Shown: positions 8,303 to 17,733 of the stretch, piece by piece
Numbering within the stretch: the first letter of the stretch is position 1
How the letters are laid out: every line of letters begins with the position of its first letter
DNA from: PBB1 sp965229345
GTDB lineage: Bacteria > Pseudomonadota > Gammaproteobacteria > Burkholderiales > Burkholderiaceae_C
DNA: 64,000 nucleotides
NCBI GenBank assembly: GCA_965229345.1
Contig: OZ245872.1
Coordinates: 2,976,001 to 3,040,000 of the forward strand
Direction: 5' to 3'
The notes under the pieces: model-generated
The model's database searches: none
What the model was told of the DNA's origin: nothing
The model's input: only the letters and a program-made list of their open reading frames with translations
Translations under genes and position numbers: made by a program

Positions 8303-8956
8303 ATGAGACTGATTTTGTTGGGCGCGCCCGGCGCGGGCAAAGGCACGCAGGCCACCTTCATCTGCAAGAAATTCGGCATCCCCCAGATTTCCACCGGCGA
8401 CATGCTGCGTGCGGCCGTCAAGGCGGGCACCCCCCTGGGCATCGCTGCGAAGAAGGTGATGGACTCGGGCGGCCTGGTCGGCGACGACATCATCATCGGG
8501 CTGGTCAAGGAACGCCTGGCACAACCGGACTGCGTGAACGGTTTTCTGTTCGACGGCTTCCCCCGCACCATCGTGCAGGCCGATGCGATGAAGGCCGCAA
8601 GCGTGAACCTGGACTTCGTGCTCGAGATCGACGTCCCCGACGAGGCCATCATCGAACGCATGAGCGGCCGCCGCGCTCACCTGGCATCGGGCCGCACCTA
8701 CCACGTCAAGTTCAATCCGCCCAAGGTCGAGGGCCTCGACGACGTGACCGGCGAGCCGCTGATCCAGCGCGACGACGACAAGGAAGAAACCGTCAAGAAG
8801 CGCCTGGACGTGTACCAGAAGCAAACGCGGCCGCTGGTGTCGTACTACGCCGACTGGGCCGCCTCGGGCGATGCGGTGGCGCCGAAGTACCGCAAGATCA
8901 GCGGCACAGGCAGCGTCGACGAGATCACCGCACGGGCGCTGCAAGCACTGGCTTGA
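8303..8956 (+). CDS. adk: Adenylate kinase
   Basis: 217 residues. It interconverts ATP+AMP and 2 ADP. P-loop 'LLGAPGAGKGTQ' lies at residues ~5-16, then 'ISTGDMLRAAVKAGT' (AMP site) and 'FLFDGFPRTIVQADAM'. It has a long-type LID ('RRAHLASGRTYHVKFNPPK') that lacks zinc cysteines. The ATG at 8303 is chosen over an upstream in-frame start at 8258 because it begins at the family position. It is followed by two hairpins separating it from the leftward exbD genes. Confidence 0.97.
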   Translation: MRLILLGAPGAGKGTQATFICKKFGIPQISTGDMLRAAVKAGTPLGIAAKKVMDSGGLVGDDIIIGLVKERLAQPDCVNGFLFDGFPRTIVQADAMKAASVNLDFVLEIDVPDEAIIERMSGRRAHLASGRTYHVKFNPPKVEGLDDVTGEPLIQRDDDKEETVKKRLDVYQKQTRPLVSYYADWAASGDAVAPKYRKISGTGSVDEITARALQALA

Positions 8957-8962
8957 TCACAC

Positions 8963-9030
8963 CCTGACCGCTCACGCGGTCAGGCACCGAAGCCTCTGGC
9001 CCGCCCCGCGCGAACCAAGGGCTTCGGTGC
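8963..9030. terminator. Two hairpins between convergent adk and exbD
   Basis: Hairpin one: CCTGACCG (8963-8970) with CGGTCAGG (8977-8984). Hairpin two: GCACCGAAGCC (8984-8994) with GGCTTCGGTGC (9020-9030), followed by TTTC. They lie after the adk stop and before the end of the leftward exbD, so they probably terminate both sides. Confidence 0.65.
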
Positions 9031-9032
9031 TT

Positions 9033-9458
9033 TCAAGGCGCGAACTGCTCGTTGCCCACCAGGCCCAGCTTGGTCACGCCCAGCCGCTGCGCGCTGGCCA
9101 TCACCATCGCGACGACACCGTAGTCGGCCGCCTTGTTCGCCCTCAGGTGCAGTTCGGGCTGCTCGGGCTGGGCAGCCGCCGCCTTCAGCCGCGCCTCGAG
9201 TGCCCTCCGGTCGGCCAGCGCCTCGCCGTTCCAGAGCAAGGCGCCATCGGCCTCGATGGCCAGCGTCACCACCGCCGGCTGCACCAGCGGGGGCGCGCTG
9301 GCCTGCGGCATGTTCAGGTTCACCGCATGCAGCTGAACCGGGATCGTGATGATCAGCATGATGATCAACACCAACATCACGTCGATCAGCGGCGTGGTGT
9401 TGATGTCCATCATCACTTCGGGCTCGTCGCTGCGGCCGGAGCCGATGTTCATGGCCAT
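9033..9458 (-). CDS. exbD: ExbD family protein (second of a tandem pair)
   Basis: 141 residues. One membrane helix, 'INTTPLIDVMLVLIIMLIITI', carries the conserved Asp, and the periplasmic domain ends 'LGVTKLGLVGNEQF'. Last gene of a minus-strand set TonB receptor-tonB-exbB-exbD-exbD. Two ExbD copies next to one ExbB occur in other TonB systems; they may act as a heterodimer. Spacing to the preceding exbD is 28 bases. Confidence 0.92.
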   Translation of the reverse strand: MAMNIGSGRSDEPEVMMDINTTPLIDVMLVLIIMLIITIPVQLHAVNLNMPQASAPPLVQPAVVTLAIEADGALLWNGEALADRRALEARLKAAAAQPEQPELHLRANKAADYGVVAMVMASAQRLGVTKLGLVGNEQFAP

Positions 9459-9486
9459 GGGTGCTTGCTTTCGTTGCAGGGGGCCG

Positions 9487-9912
9487 TCAGGACTTCGGTG
9501 GCGGCTCGGTGACGAAGCTCACCTTGGCGATCCCCGCGCGCTGGCAGGCGTAGACCACACGGCCCACCGCCTCGTAGCGCGTCTTTTCGTCACCGCGCAC
9601 CTGCACCTCGGGCTGCGGCTGCTTCGCGCCCTCGACCTTCAGCCGCTCGGCCAGCGCTGCAGCGTCGGCCAGCGGCTGTGCGTTCCAGTAGACGCGACCG
9701 TCACGGTCGACGGAGATCTCGATGTTCTCGGGCTTGGTCTGGCGCGGCTGGTTGACCTCCTTGGGCAGCGACATCGGCACCGTCTGCCGGACCACGGGGA
9801 TGGTGATCAGGAAGATGATCAGCAGCACCAGCATCACGTCCACCAGCGGCGTGGTGTTGATGCTGGCATTGACCTCGTCATCGTCGCTGCCGGAGCGCAA
9901 TTGAAGAGCCAT
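9487..9912 (-). CDS. exbD: ExbD family protein (first of a tandem pair)
   Basis: 141 residues from the ATG at 9912. An upstream in-frame extension overlaps exbB and does not look coding. It begins with short polar sequence, then 'SINTTPLVDVMLVLLIIFLITIPVV' (the proton-relay Asp helix), then a periplasmic domain with 'DGRVYWNAQPL' and 'VVYACQRAGIAKVSFVTEP'. It pairs with the ExbB immediately upstream. Confidence 0.92.
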   Translation of the reverse strand: MALQLRSGSDDDEVNASINTTPLVDVMLVLLIIFLITIPVVRQTVPMSLPKEVNQPRQTKPENIEISVDRDGRVYWNAQPLADAAALAERLKVEGAKQPQPEVQVRGDEKTRYEAVGRVVYACQRAGIAKVSFVTEPPPKS

Positions 9913-9940
9913 GGGGCTTTTGCAGAAGTGGAATGACCCG

Positions 9941-10765
9941 TCAGCGCAGGTTCTTCGCACCGAGCAGGATGCCGTGCAGGTCGGCCGCAAAGCCGCGCAC
10001 CGCGTCCATCGTGACCTTGTTGCGGCGAACCAAGGCGTTGTAGCCCAGCACCGCAGGCACCGCCACCGCCAGGCCGATGGCCGTCATGATCAGCGCTTCG
10101 CCCACCGGCCCCGCCACCTTGTCGATGCTGGCCTGGCCAGCCACGCCAATCGCGGTCAGCGCGTGGTAGATGCCCCAGACGGTGCCGAACAGGCCCACGA
10201 ACGGCGCCGTCGAGCCCACCGTGGCCAGCACCGCCAAGCCGCCCTGCAGACGCGACTGCACCTCGTCGACGCTGCGCTGCACGCTCATCGTGATCCAGGT
10301 GTTGCGGTCGATGTGCTCTGTCAGCGTGCCCTCGTGGTGCTCGCGCGCGTTGATGCCGGCCTCGGCGATGTAGCGGAACGCGCTGCCCGCCCCCAGCGTG
10401 GCCACACCCGCGGTCAGCGTGGCCGCCTTGAAGAAGCTTTGCCGCACCGACCGCGCCTCGGCGGCGAGCTTCAGGCTGGCGACCAATCGGGTGACCAGGA
10501 TGTACCAGCTGCCCACACTCATCAGCACCAGGATGAGCAACGTGCCCCGGGCCACGAAGTCACCTTGCGCCCACAGCGCGCCCAGGCCGTAAGGGTTGTC
10601 GACCACGGCCTGGGTGATGCCCGAGGCAACTGCCACAACGGCCGGCTGTGCGGGCGCCTGTGCCTGCACCGCCAGCGAGGCCAGTCCCAGCAGCAGGCCA
10701 CAAGTCCCGTGGCGCAGGGTTCGCTCGAAAGTGAATCGGAAATCGTCAGACAAGAACATGTTCAT
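9941..10765 (-). CDS. exbB: ExbB/TolQ family proton channel protein
   Basis: 274 residues, with a long N-terminal part that includes a signal-like hydrophobic stretch (~residues 18-35), as in two-part ExbB proteins. Membrane helices at ~85-110, ~175-205 ('VGSTAPFVGLFGTVWGIYHAL') and ~225-250 ('EALIMTAIGLAVAVPAVLGYNAL') form the MotA/TolQ/ExbB domain. It lies between tonB and two exbD genes, so it should energise the TonB-dependent receptor encoded just upstream. Confidence 0.93.
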   Translation of the reverse strand: MNMFLSDDFRFTFERTLRHGTCGLLLGLASLAVQAQAPAQPAVVAVASGITQAVVDNPYGLGALWAQGDFVARGTLLILVLMSVGSWYILVTRLVASLKLAAEARSVRQSFFKAATLTAGVATLGAGSAFRYIAEAGINAREHHEGTLTEHIDRNTWITMSVQRSVDEVQSRLQGGLAVLATVGSTAPFVGLFGTVWGIYHALTAIGVAGQASIDKVAGPVGEALIMTAIGLAVAVPAVLGYNALVRRNKVTMDAVRGFAADLHGILLGAKNLR

Positions 10766-10789
10766 CAGAAAGACGCGGCCACGAGGCCG

Positions 10790-11470
10790 TCATTGGATGT
10801 CGAAAAAGAACTCCTGGCGGATCTGCACACCATCGCCGGTGCACACATAGCCTTCCTTCATCGCCACCTCGACGGCGTTGATGAAGGCACGCATCGTGCG
10901 CCGGTCGGGCACGCCTTTCAGCGTGTTGCGGTCGATGTCGACCTGCACCACCCTGCCCGCCTTCAAGGTGCCGATCACGAACAGGCTGCCCTTGATCTCG
11001 GTGGACACGCTCGGTGCGACCGGCGGCGGCGTGCGGCTGCAGGCGATGCCGGCGGCCAGCACCTGCGGCCGGCCCACCCCCGAAGCGGGGGCGGCCGACT
11101 CGATCGCCGCGGTCGGCAACGCAGGCGGCAGTTCAACCGGCACGGAAACAGGGGCCAGCGGTGCCGCGGTGATGGTGGGAGCGGCCGGGGTTGGAGGCGC
11201 CACGGCGACTTCTGGCGGCGGCACGACCGCCGGTGGCGGTGGCAGGCGCTTCACCGGCGCCACCACCGCGGCAGGCGGCGGTGACGGAGGCGGTGGCGGC
11301 GGGGCGACCTCTTCGATCAGCCGGGCCACCACCGGCACACGGACGACATCGACAACCTGCCGCGCCAGCCCGTTGACCAGCGCGTAGATCACCAGCACGT
11401 GCAGCAGGACGACCAGCCCCAGCCCCCATGCATGGCGACGCGGATCGTCGGCAGGTCGAGAAAAATCCAT
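10790..11470 (-). CDS. tonB: TonB energy transducer
   Basis: 226 residues from the ATG at 11470 (an in-frame TTG at 11476 is possible). A single N-terminal helix 'GLGLVVLLHVLVIYALVNGL' contains the His expected to contact ExbB/D. A Pro/Ala/Val-rich spacer follows ('APPPPPPSPPPAAVVAPVKR' and more). The C-terminal domain has 'SLFVIGTLKAGRVVQVDIDR', then 'FINAVEVAMKEGYVC'. It lies 18 bases after the receptor gene and 24 bases before exbB, so the whole energy chain is encoded together. Confidence 0.9.
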   Translation of the reverse strand: MDFSRPADDPRRHAWGLGLVVLLHVLVIYALVNGLARQVVDVVRVPVVARLIEEVAPPPPPPSPPPAAVVAPVKRLPPPPAVVPPPEVAVAPPTPAAPTITAAPLAPVSVPVELPPALPTAAIESAAPASGVGRPQVLAAGIACSRTPPPVAPSVSTEIKGSLFVIGTLKAGRVVQVDIDRNTLKGVPDRRTMRAFINAVEVAMKEGYVCTGDGVQIRQEFFFDIQ

Positions 11471-11494
11471 CGGCAACGGCAGGGCTCAGAAACC

Positions 11495-14296
11495 TCAGAA
11501 ACGGTAGTTCAGGTTCGCATACACGGTGCGACCGCGTGGATCGTAGTAGCGATCGTCATAGCCGACCTGAAAGCCCTGCTTCAGCCCACCCACGGCCAGC
11601 GACAGCGGCGGATCCTGGTCGAACACATTGATCAGACCGACGTTCAGATCCAGCTGCGGCATCACGCGCCACCGGGTCTGCCAGTCCACCGTCAGGTTGT
11701 CGGACACCCGGCGCGTCAGGGAGTCCACCGTGTCCCCGATCGACCCATCGGCGTTGACCCGGTTCACGTAGGCGCTGGCAGCGATGTCCGGATCGCGATA
11801 GCCCGACTTGTAGTTCAGCACCAGCGTGTGCGTGGTGCTGCCCAGCTCGATGGTATTGACCCAGCGGGCCTGCCAGCGGAAGCTCACCGTGCCGTCATCG
11901 CCGAAACGCCCGAGGCTGCTCGAATACGGGCCGCCAGCCACGACCTGGTACTGATCGCGCAGCAGATAGGTGGCGCTCAGCTGGGAGGTCAGCTGGCCCA
12001 GGCGCGACAGGTTCGCGCGAGCGACGACATCGAAGTCGATGCCGGACTTGAACGCCTTGCCCTGATTCAGGTTGGGGGTGAAGAAAGCCAGCTGGGTGAC
12101 ACCGGTGCCGGCATTGACAGCGGTGGTGAAGCTGCCCCGGTTGGCATTCAGGTCATCGACGATGGCCGACGGATCGATCTGCCCGATCGCGTTGTAGAGC
12201 CCGACCATCCAGTAGTCGGCACCGAACGACAGCGCCGGCACGGGTTCGATGCGCAAGCCGAGCGACGCCTGCGTCGAGCGCTCGGGCTTGAGCTTGCGGT
12301 TGCCCTGTGCGATCACATCGGCCTGCTTGCCGTTGGGGCAGACCACACCGGGGCCGAACGAGGCCGCGACGTCGTCGAGCGTGACACCGTTGCGGTCGGG
12401 CGCACTGCAGTCGACAAAGATCGAGCTGAGCCCGAACAGCTGACGCGAGGCCTTCACCTGCAGGATCGACGGCGCTTTGTAGCCACTGCCGACCGAGCCA
12501 CGGATCAGCAGCCCCGGCGCCGGCTGCCAACGCGCCGACAGCTTCGCGTTGGTGGTGTCGCCGAAATCGGAATAGTGATCGTGGCGCAGGCCCAGTGTCA
12601 GCTCCACGTCCTTGGCCACCGGCGCCAGCAGTTCAGCGTACACACCGATGACATTGCGTGCACCCGACGACGGCACCTCGGCCGCGTTGTCGCCGAAGCG
12701 CACCTCGCCGCCCAGTCCCTGCGCCAGTGCGCTGGGCCGCGAGCTGTAGCGTTCTCGGAAGAAGCTGGCGCCGGTGCCCAGTTGCATCGGCCCGCCCGCC
12801 AATGCCCTGAGCTCGGTGGTGCCGCGCAGCTCGACGCCATCGAGTGTCGATTTGCCACCGTTCCAGTAGCCGGTGTAGCGGGCATCCGCCAGCGCCTGTT
12901 GACCAGCCAGCGACTGCTGACCCGGCAACGCGAAGGGATCGACCACGGTGTTGAGCGCCGTGAGCATGCGGCTGTTGAGGGCATAGCCGCTGTCCAGGCT
13001 GCCCCGCACCACGCTTTGCGAATGGGTGTAGGCCAGGTTCAGGTCCCAGCGGCCGATCTGCCCCTCGACGCCCAGCACCGCGTGGACGGCCTCGGCACGG
13101 TCGTCGGTCACGCGCCGGCCGAGATCCGTGACCCGGTAATCGGCCAGCACGCCCAGGTCGCCCTGGTTGGGGTCGGTGTTGTTGTAGCCACCGGCAGCCA
13201 CCGCCTGTCCGAAGTAAGGCGAGCTGGGGGCGATCGCGAATTCGGTGGAGTTGTACGACACCGTTCCGCGCGAACGACTGCGTGAGTACACCAGATCGCC
13301 GAACAGCTTCGCACCACCGTCGAGCCGGCGATCGAACGAGGTGACCAGGCTCTGCCGCTGCCGGTCGGGGTAGATCTCCTGGTCACTGACGAAGTCGTAG
13401 GCACACCCGGCACCGAGCACGAAATGCTTGTCGGGACAACGGCCGTTGGCGGCCAGATACGGGTTGATCGGGTTGAAGTCGGCATCGAGCACATTCGCCG
13501 GAATGCTGAAGACGGAGGCGGCCAGGAAGCGATAGCGCTGCCCGCCTTCGGTGAAGAAGATCTCGCCGGTGCGGGCGAACTTGCGGGCCGTGGCTGCCAG
13601 CTGGGTGCGGCGGTCGGCACTGGCCGACAGCATCACGTTGTAGCCATCGTTGTCGTAGTCGCCGATGCCCTGGGTCACGCTGAGATTGGTCTCGCGCGCA
13701 CCGGCACGCGGCAGCGAAACACCGACACTCGCCGTGCCTTTCGTGCTGCCGCGCCGGGTGATGAAGTTGACGACGCCACCGATCGCATCCGAGCCGTACA
13801 ACGCGGAGGCGCCATCGGTCAGGATCTCGATGCGCTCGATCGCCGAGATCGGGATGCTGTTCAGGTCGATGGCGTTCTGGTCGCCGGTCAGGAACTGCCC
13901 CCCGAACCGCGCCAGCCGCCGCCCGTTGAGCAGCACCAGCGTGCGCCCCTCACCGATGCCGTGGATCGACACCCCGGCAAAGCCGTAGGTTTCCGAGCCG
14001 ACCGTGCCCGATTCGACCGACGAACCCATCACCGCGGGCAGGTTCTTGACCAGGTCCACGGTGGAGGTGTAGCCGCTGCGCTCGATCTCGTCGCGCTTGA
14101 TGACCTGCACCGGCAGCGCCGATTCGGCATCGATGCGGCGGATCGACGAGCCGGTGATCTCCACGCGTTCCAGCGTCTGCTGTGCCCACACCGAGTCGCC
14201 GACCAGACCACAGGCCATGGCAATGAGCCATGGGTACGCGCTGATGCGCCGGTGCTTGCTGTTGCCGCTGTCTTTCACCTCGCCTCCCCCGTCCAT
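11495..14296 (-). CDS. TonB-dependent outer membrane receptor
   Basis: 933 residues. A short basic start and signal peptide end near 'GDSVWAQQ'. The plug domain includes 'VEITGSSIRRIDAESALPVQVIKRDEI', read in parts, and 'NLPAVMGSS'. A 22-strand-type barrel fills the rest and ends with an aromatic residue ('YANLNYRF'), as outer-membrane proteins do. No ligand is evident from the sequence. A GTG at 14278 with a stronger GGAGG Shine-Dalgarno is an alternative start and keeps the signal peptide. It follows the Yej-type peptide ABC transporter by 65 bases and precedes tonB, which suggests it brings the same peptides across the outer membrane (inference). Confidence 0.92.
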   Translation of the reverse strand: MDGGGEVKDSGNSKHRRISAYPWLIAMACGLVGDSVWAQQTLERVEITGSSIRRIDAESALPVQVIKRDEIERSGYTSTVDLVKNLPAVMGSSVESGTVGSETYGFAGVSIHGIGEGRTLVLLNGRRLARFGGQFLTGDQNAIDLNSIPISAIERIEILTDGASALYGSDAIGGVVNFITRRGSTKGTASVGVSLPRAGARETNLSVTQGIGDYDNDGYNVMLSASADRRTQLAATARKFARTGEIFFTEGGQRYRFLAASVFSIPANVLDADFNPINPYLAANGRCPDKHFVLGAGCAYDFVSDQEIYPDRQRQSLVTSFDRRLDGGAKLFGDLVYSRSRSRGTVSYNSTEFAIAPSSPYFGQAVAAGGYNNTDPNQGDLGVLADYRVTDLGRRVTDDRAEAVHAVLGVEGQIGRWDLNLAYTHSQSVVRGSLDSGYALNSRMLTALNTVVDPFALPGQQSLAGQQALADARYTGYWNGGKSTLDGVELRGTTELRALAGGPMQLGTGASFFRERYSSRPSALAQGLGGEVRFGDNAAEVPSSGARNVIGVYAELLAPVAKDVELTLGLRHDHYSDFGDTTNAKLSARWQPAPGLLIRGSVGSGYKAPSILQVKASRQLFGLSSIFVDCSAPDRNGVTLDDVAASFGPGVVCPNGKQADVIAQGNRKLKPERSTQASLGLRIEPVPALSFGADYWMVGLYNAIGQIDPSAIVDDLNANRGSFTTAVNAGTGVTQLAFFTPNLNQGKAFKSGIDFDVVARANLSRLGQLTSQLSATYLLRDQYQVVAGGPYSSSLGRFGDDGTVSFRWQARWVNTIELGSTTHTLVLNYKSGYRDPDIAASAYVNRVNADGSIGDTVDSLTRRVSDNLTVDWQTRWRVMPQLDLNVGLINVFDQDPPLSLAVGGLKQGFQVGYDDRYYDPRGRTVYANLNYRF

Positions 14297-14361
14297 TCTT
14301 CTGGGTCCATGTCCCTGTCGTGCGTGGCGACGTTGCCGTCACCGATGAGTCAGGCCTGCGA

Positions 14362-16263
14362 TTAGACCCTGAGCAATCGAGGCACCGCGGCCAGCAGACG
14401 GCGGGTGTAGGCCTCGCGCGGTTCGGCCAGCAGCGCGGCCGTCGGCCCTGTTTCCTCGATGCGCCCGCGGTGCATCACCGCCACGTGATCGGCCATGTAT
14501 TCGACCACGCCCAGGTGATGCGTGATGAACAGGTAGGACAGGCCCAGCTCATGCTGCAGCTGCCTGAGCAGGTTCAGGATCTGCGCCTGCACCGACACAT
14601 CCAGCGCCGAGGTCGGTTCGTCACAGACGATCAGCCGGGGCTCGACGGCCAGCGCGCGCGCGATCGCGATGCGCTGCCGCTGCCCACCCGAGAACTCGTG
14701 CGGGTAACGCTGCAGCGCCTCGCGACGCAGGCCGACACGCTCCACCAGCGATTCGAGCAACCTGCGCCGTGCTGCTGCGTCGAGTTCAGGGCGCAGCGTC
14801 AGCACACCCTCTTCCAGCAGTTCGAACACCCGCATCCGCGGATTCAGCGACGCATACGGGTCCTGGAAGATCATCTGCACCGAGCGCCGCGCGAGCCTCA
14901 GCGCCTCACCTTGCAGACCGAACAGGTCCTGTCCGTCGAGCAGCGCCCGGCCCTCGATCTGGGCCTGGCCGCGCAGCAGCTGCACGATGGCCTTGCCCAA
15001 GGTGGTCTTGCCGCAGCCCGACTCGCCGACCAGCGCAAAGGTTTCACCGCGGCGGATCTGCAGCGACACATCGGCCACCGCGACGGCGTGCGAGGTGATG
15101 CGCTGGAACACGCCGGTGCGGATCGGAAAGCGCACGGTGAGGTGTTGCACGTCGAGCAACACACCGTCTGCGGTCGGGCGCGAGACGATCGGCTCCGCCC
15201 TGGGCGGCTGGCCGATCTCGTCGGCGGTGTTGCGCGTGGCGACAGCCGTACCGATGGCGATGGCTGCATCGGGCAGCCCGGCATGCAACCAGCAACGTAC
15301 CTCGCGCCGCGACACCTCGGGCAACGGTGCCGGCGACCCCCCATCCACCGGGGGCTGCAACCGAGGGGCCTCGCGGTGGCAGCGGTCAAAGGCGCGGTCG
15401 CAGCGAGGGGCGAAGCGGCAGCCGACGAAGGCTTGCGACAGCGGTGGCACCGTGCCTGCGATGGCCGCCAGCGGAGCGCCACGCTGGTGCGCCTGAGGCA
15501 GCGACTGCAGCAACAGCCGTGCATAGGGGTGCCTGGGCGCGTTGAAGAACTCGGCGGCGCTCGCCACCTCAACGATCTGCCCGGCGTACATCAGCGCCAC
15601 CCGCTGGGCCATGCCCGACACCACCGCCAGATCGTGCGTGATCAAGAGCAGGCCCATGCCCTGCTCGCGCTGCAACTGCTTGAGCAGCTCGAGGATCTGC
15701 GCCTGGATCGCCACATCGAGCGCGGTGGTGGGCTCATCGGCCACCAGGAAAGCCGGCTCGGCGGCCAGGGCGATCGCGATCATCACCCGCTGTTTCTGCC
15801 CGCCGCTCATGCGGAAGGGGTAATCGTCGATGCGCCGCTCGGGCTCGGGGATGCCGACACGGCCCAGCCACTCGATCGCCTTCGCGCGCGCGGCCGCACC
15901 GCGCAATGCGGTGTGCGTCTCGATCGCCTCGACGATCTGATCGCCGACCCGCATCACCGGGTTCAGGCTGGTGGCCGGCTCCTGGAAGATCATGCCGATG
16001 CGGCCCCCGCGCAGCCGACGCATCGCCGACTCGGGCAGCGACAGCGTCTCCTGGCCTTCGATCTCGACGCGGCCGTCGGTGACGCGGCCGTTCTCCGGCA
16101 GCAACCGCATCAGCGCCAGCGCCGTCATGCTCTTGCCGCAGCCCGACTCGCCAACCAGCGAGAAGGTTTCGCCGCGCTCGATGCACAGCGACAGGCCGTC
16201 GATCGCGCGCACCAGGCCGGCATCGGCGTCGATCGCGACCTTGAGATCGGTGACGTTCAGCAT
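14362..16263 (-). CDS. yejF: Peptide ABC transporter, fused double ATP-binding protein (YejF type)
   Basis: 633 residues holding two complete ABC ATPase domains in one chain, as in YejF/GsiA. First half: Walker A 'GESGCGKSMTALALM', signature 'MSGGQKQRVMIA', Walker B 'FLVADEPTTALDV'. Second half: Walker A 'GESGCGKTTLGKAIV', signature 'FSGGQRQRIAIA', Walker B 'LIVCDEPTSALDV'. The oligopeptide/dipeptide C-terminal extension with Cys ('GCRFAPRCDRAFDRC') follows the first domain. It powers the two permeases upstream and lies 6 bases after the yejE-like gene. Confidence 0.93.
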   Translation of the reverse strand: MLNVTDLKVAIDADAGLVRAIDGLSLCIERGETFSLVGESGCGKSMTALALMRLLPENGRVTDGRVEIEGQETLSLPESAMRRLRGGRIGMIFQEPATSLNPVMRVGDQIVEAIETHTALRGAAARAKAIEWLGRVGIPEPERRIDDYPFRMSGGQKQRVMIAIALAAEPAFLVADEPTTALDVAIQAQILELLKQLQREQGMGLLLITHDLAVVSGMAQRVALMYAGQIVEVASAAEFFNAPRHPYARLLLQSLPQAHQRGAPLAAIAGTVPPLSQAFVGCRFAPRCDRAFDRCHREAPRLQPPVDGGSPAPLPEVSRREVRCWLHAGLPDAAIAIGTAVATRNTADEIGQPPRAEPIVSRPTADGVLLDVQHLTVRFPIRTGVFQRITSHAVAVADVSLQIRRGETFALVGESGCGKTTLGKAIVQLLRGQAQIEGRALLDGQDLFGLQGEALRLARRSVQMIFQDPYASLNPRMRVFELLEEGVLTLRPELDAAARRRLLESLVERVGLRREALQRYPHEFSGGQRQRIAIARALAVEPRLIVCDEPTSALDVSVQAQILNLLRQLQHELGLSYLFITHHLGVVEYMADHVAVMHRGRIEETGPTAALLAEPREAYTRRLLAAVPRLLRV

Positions 16264-16269
16264 CGCGGA

Positions 16270-17733
16270 TCAGCCTGCCTTGGCCGGTGCCGGCGTGCGT
16301 CGGGCGCGGAACACGCGTGCACGCGGATCGAACGCATTGCGCACGCCATCGGCAAAGAAGTTCGCTGCCAGCACCACCGTGACCATGAAGCCGAAGGCCG
16401 CTGCGAACGACCACCACACCACCGGGTCGCGGCTCATCTCGCTGCGCGCCAGGTTGATCATGCCGCCGAAGCTGTTCATCGACGGATCGACGCCCACGCC
16501 CACGTACGACAGCACCGCTTCGTACAGGATCAGCCCGGAGAAATCGAGCACGGTGGTGATCAGCACCAGGTGCATCACATTGGGCATCAGGTGGCGAGCG
16601 ATGATGCGCCACGGACCGACGCCGAAGGCGGTGGCGGCCTGCACGTATTCGAGCTCCCGCAGCTTCAGGGCCTCGGCGCGCAGCAATCGGCACAACCCGG
16701 CCCAGCCGGTGAGGCCGAGGATCGCGCACAACAGAAACAGCTTCAGGTCGGCGCGCTCGGCGCCCGTCTCGAACAACTCCGGGTGCTGGTCCAGATAGAC
16801 CTGCACCATCAGCACGCAGGCCGCGATCAGCAGCACATTGGGCACCGACGACAGCACGGTGTAGAGGTACTGGATCGCTTCGTCGACCCACCCCTTGAAG
16901 TAGCCGGCCATCAGGCCCAGGCCCACCGCCAGCGGCAGCGTGGCGATCGTGGCCAGCGTGCCGATGACGAAGGCGGTGCGGATGCTTTTCAGCGCCTGGT
17001 AGAACACATCGTTGCCGGTGCGGTCGGTGCCGAGCAGGTGGTAGTGGGTCATCAGCAGCAGCGCCGGACCGGCCAGCAGACACAGACCTGTGAGCGTCAT
17101 CAGCGCGGCACGCCAGCGGATGTCGCAGTCGTCGTGCCACACGCGCGCGGCGGCTTCGCGCCACGACCCGCCGTGGCAGCGGGCGACGCCGCGCACGGTC
17201 CAGGCGCTCAGCAGCAACGCGACCGCCGCGCCCATGGCCAGGCCGCCCACCACGCGCACCGCGATGTCGCCCGACCATTGATTCGCCGGATCGCTGAGGT
17301 GCGCGCCACCGTGCAGCAGGCGCGGCGGCAGCCGGCGCACTTCGCCATCGACCGCCAGCGATTCGAGCGTGAAGCTCTGGTAGGCCAGTGGCCGCGAATA
17401 GGTCGCTTCACGCGAGTCGACCAAGCGCACCAACAGCGCATCGAGCAGCGATTGGGTGCGGGTGTCGTAGGCCACAGTTGGCACTGCGGCATCGGGGCCC
17501 GCAGCCGGCAACGCGCGACGGAAATGCACGCTGTCGAGCAGCGTCAACGCGAGGCACAGCCCGAGCACGATCGCCGACGCGAAGGCGGCCGCGTCGCGGA
17601 ACACCAGCGTCCAGCTGGCGCGCAGCGTGGGGCTGCGCCAGACGACTCGCGCATAGAGGAGAAGCGCAACCACCAGCGCCCACATCACCGCGTCGGTCCA
17701 CAGCAGCACGAACTTGGGCAGCATCGCGTTCAT
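16270..17733 (-). CDS. yejE: Peptide ABC transporter permease (YejE type)
   Basis: 487 residues. An N-terminal helix and a large soluble insertion (~residues 65-150) precede the usual BPD_transp_1 core. The core has 'HLLGTDRTGNDVFYQALKSIR', 'VGLGLMAGYFKGWVDEAIQ', the EAA-like loop 'LKLRELEYVQAATAFGVGPWRII' and 'AVLSYVGVGVDPS'. This is longer than E. coli YejE, mostly from the N-terminal insertion. It overlaps the yejB-like gene by an ATGA. Forms the inner-membrane channel with that protein. Confidence 0.9.
   Translation of the reverse strand: MNAMLPKFVLLWTDAVMWALVVALLLYARVVWRSPTLRASWTLVFRDAAAFASAIVLGLCLALTLLDSVHFRRALPAAGPDAAVPTVAYDTRTQSLLDALLVRLVDSREATYSRPLAYQSFTLESLAVDGEVRRLPPRLLHGGAHLSDPANQWSGDIAVRVVGGLAMGAAVALLLSAWTVRGVARCHGGSWREAAARVWHDDCDIRWRAALMTLTGLCLLAGPALLLMTHYHLLGTDRTGNDVFYQALKSIRTAFVIGTLATIATLPLAVGLGLMAGYFKGWVDEAIQYLYTVLSSVPNVLLIAACVLMVQVYLDQHPELFETGAERADLKLFLLCAILGLTGWAGLCRLLRAEALKLRELEYVQAATAFGVGPWRIIARHLMPNVMHLVLITTVLDFSGLILYEAVLSYVGVGVDPSMNSFGGMINLARSEMSRDPVVWWSFAAAFGFMVTVVLAANFFADGVRNAFDPRARVFRARRTPAPAKAG

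Noticed and set aside
11399..13285. 628-codon plus-strand open frame opposite the TonB receptor
   Set aside because: Shadow of the receptor gene; low-complexity composition and no motifs.
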